Below, in pieces: positions 16,887 to 24,927 of a stretch of 64,000 nt of DNA (the first letter of the stretch is position 1; every line of letters starts with the position of its first letter). This stretch comes from Thermus filiformis. GTDB taxonomy: Bacteria; Deinococcota; Deinococci; Deinococcales; Thermaceae. The position numbers and the translations under genes were made by a program. Location: assembly GCF_000771745.2 (NCBI RefSeq), contig NZ_JPSL02000040.1, forward strand, positions 248,001 through 312,000, in the 5' to 3' direction. The notes beneath the pieces are model-generated. The model was not told the origin of the DNA. It made no database searches and worked only from the letters and a program-made list of their open reading frames with translations.

Positions 16887-17378
16887 ATGAGGCCGGTGCG
16901 CGTGCTCTTCGTCTGCCTGGGAAACATCTGCCGCAGCCCCATGGCCAAGGGGATCTTCCTGAAGCTCCTTAAGGAGCGGGGGCTTTTGGACCGGTTTGAG
17001 GTGGACTCGGCGGGGCTTGGGGGCTGGCACGCGGGGGAGGACATGGATCCCAGGGCCCGGCGGGTGCTGGAGGAGAACGGGGCCGCCATCCCCCACCGGG
17101 CCCGGCGGATGACCCGGGAGGACTGCGCCCGGTTTGACCACATCCTGGTCATGGACCGGGAGAACCTGGAGGGCGTCCTCCGCCTCTGCCCCGAGGCCAA
17201 GGCAAAGGTCCGGCTGGTGCTGGACTTCCTGGACGGGGCGCAGGAGGAGGTGCCGGACCCCTACTACGGGGACCTGTGGGTCTTCCGGGAGGCCTACCTC
17301 CTTTTGGAGGAGGCCCTGAAGGGGTTTTTGGACCGGGTGATGCCCCCCCATCCAAGCCGGGATGGGGGGCTCAGTTGA
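16887..17378 (+). CDS. Low-molecular-weight protein-tyrosine phosphatase
   Basis: The P-loop CLGNICRSP (residues 9-17; nucleophile Cys near 9) and the general-acid loop DPYYGD define this family. Such phosphatases often counter bacterial tyrosine kinases or act on small phosphate esters; ArsC-type arsenate reductases share the fold, but the DPYYGD loop favours a phosphatase. The start is taken as ATG 16887 (163 aa) because of the TAGGAT box 7 nt upstream; ATG 16878 would add three residues. The final codons form an inverted repeat (17344-17369), giving the unusual tail MPPHPSRDGGLS. Confidence 0.88.
   Translation: MRPVRVLFVCLGNICRSPMAKGIFLKLLKERGLLDRFEVDSAGLGGWHAGEDMDPRARRVLEENGAAIPHRARRMTREDCARFDHILVMDRENLEGVLRLCPEAKAKVRLVLDFLDGAQEEVPDPYYGDLWVFREAYLLLEEALKGFLDRVMPPHPSRDGGLS
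17344..17369. repeat. Palindrome inside the end of the phosphatase gene
   Basis: CCCCCCATCC (17344-17353) and GGATGGGGGG (17360-17369) make a 10-bp stem. The arms resemble the dispersed hairpin family described at 24798, and this copy is read as protein. Confidence 0.6.
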
Positions 17379-17392
17379 GCCTGGGGGGTGGG

Positions 17393-18211
17393 GTGACGAG
17401 TCCGGAGGCGCTCCTGGCCCGGGCCGGCCTGCCCCCTTACCCACTCACGCCTCTGACGGGGGGGGATGTGGCCCGGGTCTTCCGCGCGGGGCCCTACGTG
17501 CTCAAGCTCCACCCGAACCCCCCCGAGGGCTTCTTCCCGGCGGAGGCCCGGGGCCTTCTGGCCCTCCGGAACAAGGGGGTCCGGGTGCCCGGGGTGGTCC
17601 ATGTGGAGGAGGAGGGGCTGGTCCTGGAGTACCTCCCCCCGGGACGGCCGGACTGGGAGGGGCTCGCCCGGATGCTGGCCCACCTTCACGCCCAGAAGGA
17701 GGCCCTCTACGGAGGGGAGCGGGTCTATCTGGGCCCCTTCCCCCTGCCCGGGGGCTTCGGGGAGGACTGGGGCCGGTTCTTCTACGAGAAGCGCGTCCTG
17801 CCCCTTTTGGAGGCGGCGCGGCCCGGGAGGCTGGCCCTCGAGGTGGAGCGCCTCCCCTGGGCGCGCCTTCCCCAGGAAGGGCCGGTCCTGGTCCACGGGG
17901 ACCTCTGGCACGGGAACGTCTACTTCGCCCAGGAGGGGCCCGCCCTCCTGGACCCCTCGGCCTGGGTGGGGGAGCGGGGGGTGGACCTGGCCATGATGCG
18001 GCTTTTCGGAGGGTTCCCCGAGGCCTTCTGGCGGGCCTACCAGGCCCTTTTGCCCGTTCCGGAGGAGGTGTGGCGCGCCCTGCCCTGCTACCAGGTCTAC
18101 TTCCTCCTGGTCCACCTCCTCCTTTTCGGAAGGGCCTACCTCGAGCCCCTAGAGCGGGCGGTCAGGGGGTGCCGCGAGTGGAAGGGGACTTCCGGCTCCT
18201 CTCGCCCATAG
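17393..18211 (+). CDS. Fructosamine kinase family protein
   Basis: This 272-aa protein is related to fructosamine-3-kinases and aminoglycoside phosphotransferases, small ATP-dependent kinases that can deglycate proteins. Visible motifs are VLKLHPNPPEGFFPAEARGLLAL (ATP-binding Lys), the catalytic loop LVHGDLWHGNVYF, and the metal-binding ALLDPSAWVGERGVDLAM. The GTG at 17393 gives MTSPEALLARAG after a GGGGGGTGGG run; upstream residues are rejected. The end overlaps the DUF4388 gene by 34 nt. Protein repair of sugar adducts would suit a hot environment, but the substrate is inferred from the family only. Confidence 0.8.
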   Translation: MTSPEALLARAGLPPYPLTPLTGGDVARVFRAGPYVLKLHPNPPEGFFPAEARGLLALRNKGVRVPGVVHVEEEGLVLEYLPPGRPDWEGLARMLAHLHAQKEALYGGERVYLGPFPLPGGFGEDWGRFFYEKRVLPLLEAARPGRLALEVERLPWARLPQEGPVLVHGDLWHGNVYFAQEGPALLDPSAWVGERGVDLAMMRLFGGFPEAFWRAYQALLPVPEEVWRALPCYQVYFLLVHLLLFGRAYLEPLERAVRGCREWKGTSGSSRP

Positions 18212-18939
18212 ACCTCCTCCAGCTCCTGGCCCAGGGGAGGAGGACGGGGGCCTTCTTGGTCCGGGCGGGCCCCCTGGAGGGGGGGGTGTACCTGGAGCGG
18301 GGCCGGCCCGTCCACGCCTTCTTCGGCTCCCGGGAGGGGGAGAAGGCGCTTTTGGAGGTCCTGGCCCTTAAGGAGGGGCGCTTCCTTTTCCTCCTGGGGG
18401 AGCGGGCCGGGCGCACCAGCCTGGGCCTGTCCCTCGAGGCCTACCTCCTCCAGGCGGTCCGGGCCCTGGACGAGCGGGTGGAGGTGGGGCCCTTTGACCG
18501 GATCGCCTTCGGGGAGGGGGTCCTGGCCACCCACCTCACCCTGGACCCGGAGGAGCTCCGCCTCCTTTCCCACCTGAAGGGGGAGGTGAGCCTTCTGGAC
18601 CTGGTGGACCGGACCGGCCTCTCCCTGGAGGAGGCGGCCTTGCGGGTGGGCCACCTGGCCCGGGTGGGGATCCTCCGGGTCAAGCCCCGCACCCCCCACA
18701 CCGTCCGGCTGGTGGTGGCCCTGGGGGAGAAGGGGGCCAGCCTGGACGCCCTTCTCCTCCAGGCCTGGCGCCGGCACTACGGGGCCTTCGCCCGGGTGCG
18801 GGTGAAGGGGCGGAAGGAGGCGGTCCTGCCCGTGGAGGGGGTCCAGGGGGCGGGGCGGAGGTTCTTCCTCGCCCCCGAGCTCCTCCTCTTCCACGACCTG
18901 AGGGTGGGGGAGGAGGTCCTGGTCTGGCCCGAGGTGTAG
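18178..18939 (+). CDS. DUF4388 (PATAN-like) domain protein
   Basis: The N-terminus MEGDFRLLSPIDLLQLLAQGRRTGAFLV...GGVYLERGRPVHAFFGSREGEKALLEVLAL is the DUF4388 domain, found in signalling proteins of Thermus, Deinococcus and myxobacteria. The middle contains a winged-helix-like segment (EEVSLLDLVDRTGLSLEEAALRVGHLARVGIL), and the C-terminal 80 residues are unassigned. The GTG at 18178 follows AGGGGGT by 7 nt and gives 253 aa; the open frame upstream is the shadow of the kinase gene. The protein probably works in a regulatory or protein-interaction role. Its TAG stop is also the start of the TAGAAT box for psuG. Confidence 0.7.
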   Translation: MEGDFRLLSPIDLLQLLAQGRRTGAFLVRAGPLEGGVYLERGRPVHAFFGSREGEKALLEVLALKEGRFLFLLGERAGRTSLGLSLEAYLLQAVRALDERVEVGPFDRIAFGEGVLATHLTLDPEELRLLSHLKGEVSLLDLVDRTGLSLEEAALRVGHLARVGILRVKPRTPHTVRLVVALGEKGASLDALLLQAWRRHYGAFARVRVKGRKEAVLPVEGVQGAGRRFFLAPELLLFHDLRVGEEVLVWPEV

Positions 18940-18942
18940 AAT
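18937..18942 (+). promoter_or_regulatory. Leaderless -10 element for psuG
   Basis: TAGAAT ends 6 nt before the GTG at 18949 and includes the stop codon of the upstream gene. No -35 match is seen. Confidence 0.5.
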
Positions 18943-18948
18943 CGGGGC

Positions 18949-19791
18949 GTGCGAAACGCGGAAGTGGCCCTGGAGACCGCCCTTCTGACCCACGGTCTGC
19001 CCTGGCCGGAGAACCTGGCCACCATGGAGGCCCTCCTAAAGGCGGTGGAGGAGGAGGGGGCGAGGCCCCGGCCCATCGGGGTGGTGGGGGGCCGGGTGCG
19101 GGTGGGCCTGGAGCGGGAGGAGCTCGTGCGGCTGGCCCAAGGCGGGGCGGACAAGGCCAGCCTCTGGAACCTGGCCGCCCTCCTGGCGGCGGGGAAGGAC
19201 GCGGGCACCACCGTGGCCGCCACCCTTCACCTGGCCCACCGGGCGGGCCTGGAGGTCTTCGCCACCGGAGGGATCGGGGGGGTCCACCCCGTGCCCTTTG
19301 ACGAGTCGGCCGACCTTCTGGCCCTGAGCCGGACCCCCATTCTGGTGGTGGCCTCGGGGCCCAAGAGCGTCCTGGACCTGGAGGCCACCCTGGAGCGGCT
19401 GGAGACCTACGGGGTCAGTGTGGTCGGCTTCCGCACCGACCGGATGCCGGCTTTTCTGAGCCCGGACTCCCCCTACCCCCTCCCGGCCCGGGTGGAGACC
19501 CCCGAGGAGGCGGCCGCCCTCTACCGGGAGGCCAGGGCGCTCGGCCTGGGCGGGGTCCTCCTCTTCAACCCGGTCTCGGAGGGCCTTTCCTTCCAGGAGG
19601 TCCAGGCCCACGTGGAGGAGGCGAACCGGGAGGCGCGCAGGCTCGGGGTGGGGGGAAAGGCCCTCACCCCCTTCCTCCTGAGGCGGCTTGCCGAAAGGAC
19701 CGGGGGAAGGAGCCTGGAGGTCAACCGCCGCCTCCTCCTGGAGAACGCCCGCCTGGCGGCCCGGGTGGCCCGGGCCCTGGCAGTAGAATGA
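18949..19791 (+). CDS. psuG: Pseudouridine-5'-phosphate glycosidase
   Basis: PsuG splits pseudouridine 5'-phosphate into uracil and ribose 5-phosphate during breakdown of modified RNA nucleosides. Family motifs are VALETALLTHGLPWPEN at the start, DAGTTVAATLHLAHRAGLEVFATGGIGGVHP with the catalytic Lys nearby, SADLLALSRTPILVVASGPKSVLD, and the ending GKALTPFLLRRLAERTGGRSLEVNRRLLLENARLAA. At 280 aa it lacks the fused PsuK kinase of some eukaryotic versions, and no pseudouridine kinase is adjacent. The GTG start at 18949 is probably leaderless. Confidence 0.92.
   Translation: MRNAEVALETALLTHGLPWPENLATMEALLKAVEEEGARPRPIGVVGGRVRVGLEREELVRLAQGGADKASLWNLAALLAAGKDAGTTVAATLHLAHRAGLEVFATGGIGGVHPVPFDESADLLALSRTPILVVASGPKSVLDLEATLERLETYGVSVVGFRTDRMPAFLSPDSPYPLPARVETPEEAAALYREARALGLGGVLLFNPVSEGLSFQEVQAHVEEANREARRLGVGGKALTPFLLRRLAERTGGRSLEVNRRLLLENARLAARVARALAVE
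19784..19789 (+). promoter_or_regulatory. -10 element for the RodZ-like gene
   Basis: TAGAAT ends 8 nt before the ATG at 19798, overlapping the end of psuG. The layout suggests a leaderless transcript. Confidence 0.45.
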
Positions 19792-19797
19792 AAAGGC

Positions 19798-20655
19798 ATG
19801 TGTGCGCTCGGGGAGAGGCTGAAGGCGGCTCGGGAGGCCCAGGGGGTGTCCCTCGAGGAGGCGGCGCGCCGCCTGGCCCTGAGGAAAACCCTCCTGGAGG
19901 CCCTGGAGGAGTGCCGCTTTGACCGCCTTCCCGAGCCCGCCCTGGCCAAGGGCTACCTGAGGCGGTACGCCCTCCTTTTGGGCCTGGACCCGGACCCCCT
20001 CCTGGCCCTCTACCCGGGGGAGGCCCCTCAGCCGCCCCCCCCTCCTTCTAAGCCCTTCCCCTGGTGGGCGGTGGTGGGGGTGGCGGCGGTCCTTCTCCTC
20101 CTCGGAGGGTTGGTCTTTTGGCTTTCCCGCCCCAAGGCCCCGCCGGTGGTGGAGCTTCCCCCGCCCCCGCCCGCCCTCCCGGCGCGGCACGTCCTGGAGG
20201 TGCGGACCGAGCCGCCGGGGGCCCGGGCCTACCTGGACGGGTTCTACCTGGGCCAGACCCCCCTTAGGACCCCGCCTTTGGAGGGGGGAAGGCGGCTTCT
20301 CCGCCTCGAGGCCCCGGGGTACGAGCCGGTAGAGGAGGAGATTTCCCTGGATAAGGACCTGGCTCTCCGCTACGCCCTGAAGCCCCTACCCCAGCCTCAG
20401 CCCCAGGCCCAGCCCCAGGCCCCGGCCCCCGAGGGGAGGCTTCTCCTCCGGCTCGAGGGCCGTAGCTGGCTCCGGGTGACCACCCTGGACGGGAAGCGGC
20501 TCTACGAGGGGATCCCCGAGGTGGGCTCCACCTTGGACTTCCCCCTGCCCGTGGAGGTCCGGGCCGGCAACCCCCAGGCGGTGGTGGTGGTCCTGGGGGG
20601 GAAGGAGGAGCGGATGGGGAACGAGCCCCGCCCGGTGACCCGGCGCTTCCCCTAG
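19798..20655 (+). CDS. RodZ-like HTH membrane protein with an inserted PEGA domain
   Basis: The order of parts is: helix-turn-helix of the RodZ type (ALGERLKAAREAQGVSLEEAARRLALRKTLLEALEE, residues 3-38); a Pro-rich linker; one membrane helix (about 83-104); a PEGA domain (VLEVRTEPPGARAYLDGFYLGQTPLRTPPLEGGRRLLRLEAPGYEPVEEEI, about 131-180); a Pro/Gln-rich spacer; and a RodZ-like C-terminal beta domain (GRSWLRVTTLDGKRLYEGIPEVGSTLDFPLPVEVRAGNPQAVVV). RodZ binds MreB and links it to the wall; the extra PEGA module may bind a surface ligand. It is 285 aa. Given the mreCD/mrdA genes in the same window, a role in rod shape is the best inference. Confidence 0.75.
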   Translation: MCALGERLKAAREAQGVSLEEAARRLALRKTLLEALEECRFDRLPEPALAKGYLRRYALLLGLDPDPLLALYPGEAPQPPPPPSKPFPWWAVVGVAAVLLLLGGLVFWLSRPKAPPVVELPPPPPALPARHVLEVRTEPPGARAYLDGFYLGQTPLRTPPLEGGRRLLRLEAPGYEPVEEEISLDKDLALRYALKPLPQPQPQAQPQAPAPEGRLLLRLEGRSWLRVTTLDGKRLYEGIPEVGSTLDFPLPVEVRAGNPQAVVVVLGGKEERMGNEPRPVTRRFP

Positions 20656-20663
20656 GGGTGTGC

Positions 20664-20700
20664 TAGACTGGACGCTTGTTGGGGCCGCCGCCCCAGGAGG
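20664..20700 (+). promoter_or_regulatory. rimO promoter and leader hairpin
   Basis: TAGACT (20664-20669) is a likely -10. About 11 nt later TGGGGC (20680-20685) and GCCCCA (20690-20695) form a 6-bp hairpin, followed at once by the Shine-Dalgarno GGAGG (20696-20700) and ATG at 20704. The hairpin sits where it could affect ribosome loading. Confidence 0.45.
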
Positions 20701-20703
20701 CGT

Positions 20704-22008
20704 ATGGGCAAAGTGGGATTCGTGAGCCTGGGCTGCCCCAAGGCCCTGGTGGACTCGGAGCAGATCATTTCCCGGCTGAAGGCCCTGGGGTACGAGACCA
20801 GCCCCACCTACGAGGAGGCGGAGCTCGTCATCGTCAACACCTGCGGCTTCATCACCCCGGCGGTGGAGGAGTCCTTGGAGGCCATCGGGGAGGCCCTTAG
20901 GGAGAACGGGAAGGTGGTGGTCACCGGCTGCTTAGGGGCGCGGCCCGAGGTGATCCGCGAGCGGCACCCCCAGGTCCTGGAGGTCACGGGCCCCGGGGAG
21001 GTGGAGCGGGTCTTGGAGGCGGTGCAGAGGGTCCTTCCCCCCAGGCGGGACCCCCTTTTGGACCTCGTCCCTCCCCAGGTCAAGCTCACCCCCCGGCACT
21101 ACGCTTACCTGAAGATCGCCGAGGGGTGCGACCACCGCTGCAGCTTCTGCATCATCCCCAAGCTTAGGGGCCGCCTTCGCTCCCGGGACGCCGCCGAGGT
21201 CCTGGCGGAGGCGGCCCGGCTCGTGGCCACCGGGACGAAGGAGCTTCTCCTCATCGCCCAGGATCTCTCCGCCTACGGGGTGGACCTGGGCCACCGGGAA
21301 AGCTTTTGGGGGGACCGCTTGGTCCGGGCCCACCTGGTGGACCTCCTTTCGGCCATGTCGGAGCTTGGGGCCTGGATCCGGCTCCACTACGTCTACCCCT
21401 ACCCCCACGTAAAGGACCTCCTCCCCCTGATGGCCGAGGGGAAGGTGCTTCCCTATTTGGACGTCCCCTTCCAGCACGCCTCGCCCCGGATCCTCAGGGC
21501 CATGCGGAGGCCCGGGGGGGCGGAAAGCCACCTTAGGACCCTCGAGGCCTGGCGCAAGGAGGTGCCCCACCTGGCGGTGCGGAGCTCCTTCATCGTGGGC
21601 TTCCCCGGCGAGACGGAGGAGGACTTCGCCCTCCTTCTGGACTTCCTCCGGGAGGCCCGGCTGGACTGGGTGGGGGTCTTCACCTACTCCGAGGTGGAGG
21701 GGGCCGAGGCCAACGCCCTCCCCGGCCACGTCCCCGAGGAGGTGAAGGAGGAGCGGAAGGCCCGGCTTCTGGAGCTCCAGCAAGGGATCAGCCTGGAGAA
21801 GAACCGCGCCCTGGTGGGCCGGACTTTGGAGGTCCTGGTGGACGAGCTTCCCGAGCCGGGCCTGGCCCTGGCCCGGAGCTACCGGGAGTCCCCGGGGATT
21901 GACGGGGTGGTCCACCTGGAGACGGACGGGACGGTCCGGGTGGGGGAGAGGGTGCGGGCCCGCGTGGTGGACGCGGGTCCTTACGACCTGTACGCGGTGG
22001 TAGAGTAG
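20704..22008 (+). CDS. rimO: Ribosomal protein S12 methylthiotransferase
   Basis: RimO is a radical-SAM enzyme that methylthiolates an aspartate of ribosomal protein S12. It has three parts. The N-terminal UPF0004 domain has cysteines for a second 4Fe-4S cluster ([26 protein letters not shown]). The radical-SAM core has CDHRCSFC (about residues 144-151). The C-terminal TRAM domain starts near [13 protein letters not shown]. The [11 protein letters not shown] signature separates RimO from the tRNA enzyme MiaB. The length of 434 aa is normal. The gene is followed by trkA after 7 nt. Confidence 0.93.
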   Translation: MGKVGFVSLGCPKALVDSEQIISRLKALGYETSPTYEEAELVIVNTCGFITPAVEESLEAIGEALRENGKVVVTGCLGARPEVIRERHPQVLEVTGPGEVERVLEAVQRVLPPRRDPLLDLVPPQVKLTPRHYAYLKIAEGCDHRCSFCIIPKLRGRLRSRDAAEVLAEAARLVATGTKELLLIAQDLSAYGVDLGHRESFWGDRLVRAHLVDLLSAMSELGAWIRLHYVYPYPHVKDLLPLMAEGKVLPYLDVPFQHASPRILRAMRRPGGAESHLRTLEAWRKEVPHLAVRSSFIVGFPGETEEDFALLLDFLREARLDWVGVFTYSEVEGAEANALPGHVPEEVKEERKARLLELQQGISLEKNRALVGRTLEVLVDELPEPGLALARSYRESPGIDGVVHLETDGTVRVGERVRARVVDAGPYDLYAVVE

Positions 22009-22015
22009 GGGGCGT

Positions 22016-23356
22016 ATGTACATCGTCATCGCCGGGGGTGGGGAGGTGGGCTCGGAGCTCGCCCGCACCCTGGAGAAGGCCCACGAGGTGGTGGTCATAG
22101 ACCGCAACCCGAACACCAAGGGCCGGCTCTCCGCCTTGGACGTGCGGGTCTTGGTGGGCTCCGCCACCGACCCCGACGTTCTGCGGGAGGCCAAGGTGGA
22201 CCTGGCCGACCTCTTCATCGCCAGCACCGACTCGGACGAGGTTAACCTCCTGGCCTCCCTCCTGGCCAAGGGCCTGGGGGCGAAGGAGGCCTTGTGCTTC
22301 GTGGGGAAGGGGGGGTATGTGGAGGTCCTCTCCGACCCCCGCACCGCGGAGATCCTGGGCACCCGGATTGACCGGGTCCTCTGGCCCCAGCGGGCCATGG
22401 CCCGGGAGATCGTGGAGGTCATCCTCGTCCCCGGGGCGGTGGACACGGAGACCCTGGCCGAGGGGCGGCTCCGCTTCGTGGAGTACCGGGTGGAGGAGGG
22501 GGGGCCTTACGCCCACCGTATCCTGGCGGAGATGGACTGGCCGGAGGGGGTTCTGGTGGTGGGGGTGGTGCGGGAGGGGACCTTCCTTTCCCGGGCCCAC
22601 CCGGACTTTCCCACCCTGGTCCTGGAACCCGGGGACAAGATCCTCTTCGTCACCACCCAGCTGGGCTTCACCGGCCTCCAGGCCTGCTTCGCCCCCAAGG
22701 TGCGGGTGCGGCGGGTCATGGTCATCGGGGGCGGGAACGTGGGGTACATGGTGGCGCGGGAGCTTTTGGAGCGGCGCCTTCAGGTGGTGGTGATTGAGCC
22801 CAGCCCAGAGCGGTGCGAGTGGCTGGCCTCGGAGCTCCCGGGGGCCCTGGTCGTCCAGGGGGACGGGACGGACCTGGAGCTTCTGGAGGCCGAGGGGATG
22901 GCGGAGGCGGACGCGGTGGTGGCGGTGACGGACAACGACGAGAAGAACCTCCTGGCCTCCCTTTTGGCCAAGCAGATGGGGGTGCGGAAGGTGATCACCC
23001 GGGTTTCCCGCTCGGAGAACCGGCGCCTCTTTGAGCAGGTGGGGATAGACCTGCCCCTCACCCCCCGCCAGGCGGCGGTGCGCGAGGTCCTGGACTGGCT
23101 GGGCCCGGAGAACGTGGAGCACCTGGCGGTGATGGACGAGAGCATAGAGCTTTTGGAGGTGGACCTCCCCGAGCACTTTCCCCCCACGCCTTTAGCCCGG
23201 CTCCAGGGGCCGGAGGCGGTGGTGGTGGCCTTGGAGCGGGGGCACCGGGTGGTCCTGGCCAGGGAGGACCTCGAGGCCGCCCCTGGGGACAAGCTCTTCC
23301 TGGTGGCGGCCAAGGAGGCCTCGGATGAAGTCGTGGCGCGCTTCCTCCAGGCGTAG
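22016..23356 (+). CDS. trkA: Trk potassium uptake regulatory subunit TrkA
   Basis: TrkA is the cytoplasmic NAD(H)/nucleotide-binding gating ring of the TrkH potassium channel. The protein has two tandem RCK units. The first Rossmann motif is IVIAGGGEVGSELARTLE (residues 3-20) with VVVIDRN; the second is VMVIGGGNVGYMVARELLE (about 238-256) with VVVIEPS. A TrkA_C domain follows each (about 130-220 and 370-446). Two-RCK TrkA of 446 aa is typical. It starts 7 nt after rimO and its last 32 nt overlap trkH, so channel and gate are co-translated. Confidence 0.93.
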   Translation: MYIVIAGGGEVGSELARTLEKAHEVVVIDRNPNTKGRLSALDVRVLVGSATDPDVLREAKVDLADLFIASTDSDEVNLLASLLAKGLGAKEALCFVGKGGYVEVLSDPRTAEILGTRIDRVLWPQRAMAREIVEVILVPGAVDTETLAEGRLRFVEYRVEEGGPYAHRILAEMDWPEGVLVVGVVREGTFLSRAHPDFPTLVLEPGDKILFVTTQLGFTGLQACFAPKVRVRRVMVIGGGNVGYMVARELLERRLQVVVIEPSPERCEWLASELPGALVVQGDGTDLELLEAEGMAEADAVVAVTDNDEKNLLASLLAKQMGVRKVITRVSRSENRRLFEQVGIDLPLTPRQAAVREVLDWLGPENVEHLAVMDESIELLEVDLPEHFPPTPLARLQGPEAVVVALERGHRVVLAREDLEAAPGDKLFLVAAKEASDEVVARFLQA

Positions 23357-24797
23357 GCCCGGGGCGGCCACCCTCTTCCTCCTGGGCACCGCCTACCAGG
23401 GGGTGGGGCTGGCCCTTTTGGGCTTCGCCCTTTTGGCCTGGGCCTTGGGGGAGAGCCCCCGGGGGTTCGCCCTCGGGGGGGCGCTGGGCCTTTTCCTGGG
23501 CGGCCTCGCCCACCGGGCCGCCCGTCCCCAGGCGGAGCCTCCCCGGACGGAGGTCTTCCTCTCCGTGGCCCTCCTCTGGCTTTTGGTGCCCACCTTGGGG
23601 GCGGTCCCCTTCTGGCTCTCCGGTGGGATGAACTACCTAGACGCCCTCTTTGAGGCGGTCTCGGGCTTCACCACCACGGGGGCCACCGTCCTCAAGGACT
23701 TCGGCCAGTTCGGGCCCACGCTCTTCCTCTGGCGCGCCCTCATCCAGTGGGTGGGGGGGATGGGGATCGTGGTCCTCTTCCTGGTCGTCCTTCCCCACCT
23801 GGCGGTGGCGGGGCGTGGGGCCTTCTTCGCCGAGAGCACGGGGATAGAGAAGGAGAAGATCACCCCCAGGCTCCGCCATACGGCCCAGGCGGTCTTCCGG
23901 GTCTACGTCCTCCTCACCCTGCTGGCCGTGCTGGCCTACGCCCTGGCGGGGATGCCCCTCTTTGAGGCGGTGGCCAACGCCCTCACCACCCTGCCCGCCG
24001 GAGGGTTCAGCCCCAACCCTATGAGCTTCGCCACCTACACCCCCCTGGCCCAGTGGCTGGGGACGCTCTTCATGTTCCTGGCTGGGGTGAACTTCCTTCT
24101 CCAGTACCGGCTCATCTTTGGCCGGGAGGTGCGCCCCCTTCTTTTGGACGGGGAGTTCCGGGCTTACGCGGGGGTGGTCCTGGCCTCCGGCCTTTCCCTC
24201 TTCCTCTACCTTTACACCCACCACGCCTACGGCCTCGAGGAAAGCCTCCGCCACGCCTTCTTCCAGGTGGTCTCCATCCTCACCACCACCGGCTTCGCCA
24301 GTGTGGACTTTGCCCAGTGGGTCGTCCCCGCCCAGGCGCTTTTGGTGGTCCTGATGTTCATCGGGGGGAGCGCGGGCTCCGGGGCGGGGGGGATCAAGGT
24401 GGTGCGGTGGCTGGTCCTGTTCGGCCTCCTGCGGCGGGAGCTGGCCCGGGCCCTCCACCCCCAGGCGGTCCTCCCCCTGAGGCTCGGGGGGCGGGTGGTG
24501 GGGGAGGAGGTGCTGCGCCAGGTCTCCGTCTTCGTCCTCCTCTACACCCTGAGCTTCGCCCTGGGGGCCCTGGCCCTGGCCCTTTTGGAGCGGGACTTCG
24601 TGGTGGCCTTCACCGCCAGCGCCCAGGCCATCGGGAACATCGGCCCAGGGCTTGGCGCGGTGGGGCCCATGGGCTCGTACGCGGAGCTTCACCCCCTTTC
24701 CAAGCTGGTCCTCATCTTCCAGATGTGGGCGGGGCGGATTGAGCTCATCCCGGTCTTCCTGCTCCTGGTGCCCGAGTTCTGGCGGCGCTTGAAGTAA
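23325..24797 (+). CDS. trkH: Trk potassium uptake membrane subunit TrkH
   Basis: TrkH forms the ion-conducting pore. The four pore-loop repeats can be read: SGFTTTGATVL, NALTTLPAGGFS, SILTTTGFASVD and QAIGNIGPGL, each with a selectivity-filter glycine. The third membrane segment contains the flexible gating stretch GGSAGSGAGGIKVVR. At 490 aa it has the usual length and about 10 membrane helices. The ATG at 23325 overlaps trkA by 32 nt; a later start is possible because the first 13 residues are Arg/Ser-rich. Two copies of the dispersed hairpin repeat follow the stop codon directly. Confidence 0.92.
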   Translation: MKSWRASSRRRPGAATLFLLGTAYQGVGLALLGFALLAWALGESPRGFALGGALGLFLGGLAHRAARPQAEPPRTEVFLSVALLWLLVPTLGAVPFWLSGGMNYLDALFEAVSGFTTTGATVLKDFGQFGPTLFLWRALIQWVGGMGIVVLFLVVLPHLAVAGRGAFFAESTGIEKEKITPRLRHTAQAVFRVYVLLTLLAVLAYALAGMPLFEAVANALTTLPAGGFSPNPMSFATYTPLAQWLGTLFMFLAGVNFLLQYRLIFGREVRPLLLDGEFRAYAGVVLASGLSLFLYLYTHHAYGLEESLRHAFFQVVSILTTTGFASVDFAQWVVPAQALLVVLMFIGGSAGSGAGGIKVVRWLVLFGLLRRELARALHPQAVLPLRLGGRVVGEEVLRQVSVFVLLYTLSFALGALALALLERDFVVAFTASAQAIGNIGPGLGAVGPMGSYAELHPLSKLVLIFQMWAGRIELIPVFLLLVPEFWRRLK

Positions 24798-24883
24798 TAC
24801 CACCCCGTCCCAGCTTGCGCTGGGACGGGGGCCCCGGTAAACCACCCCATCCTGGCTTACGCCAGGATGGGGGCCCCGGTAAA
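24798..24883. repeat. Two tandem units of a dispersed hairpin repeat
   Basis: Unit 1: CCCCGTCCCAGC (24803-24814), loop TTGC, GCTGGGACGGGG (24819-24830), then GGCCCCGGTAA. Unit 2: CCCCATCCTGGC (24845-24856), loop TTAC, GCCAGGATGGGG (24861-24872), then GGCCCCGGTAAA. Each stem is 12 perfect base pairs, and the two units differ in both arms in a matching way. They follow trkH and precede glgP, where a terminator would be expected, though no T-run follows. Confidence 0.85.
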
Positions 24884-24913
24884 GTCTTTCCTAAGCCTTC
24901 TGACGAAGCCGCG

Positions 24914-24919
24914 TATAAT
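24914..24919 (+). promoter_or_regulatory. glgP -10 element
   Basis: A perfect TATAAT ends 8 nt before the ATG at 24928, with GGGGGG between. No clear -35 lies at the right distance. A leaderless or very short leader is likely. Confidence 0.5.
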
Positions 24920-24927
24920 GGGGGGCG

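Noticed and set aside
24798-24883. Repeats as a CRISPR array
   Set aside because: Only one to three units occur per site, each is itself a palindrome, there are no unique spacers of constant length, and no cas genes are present.
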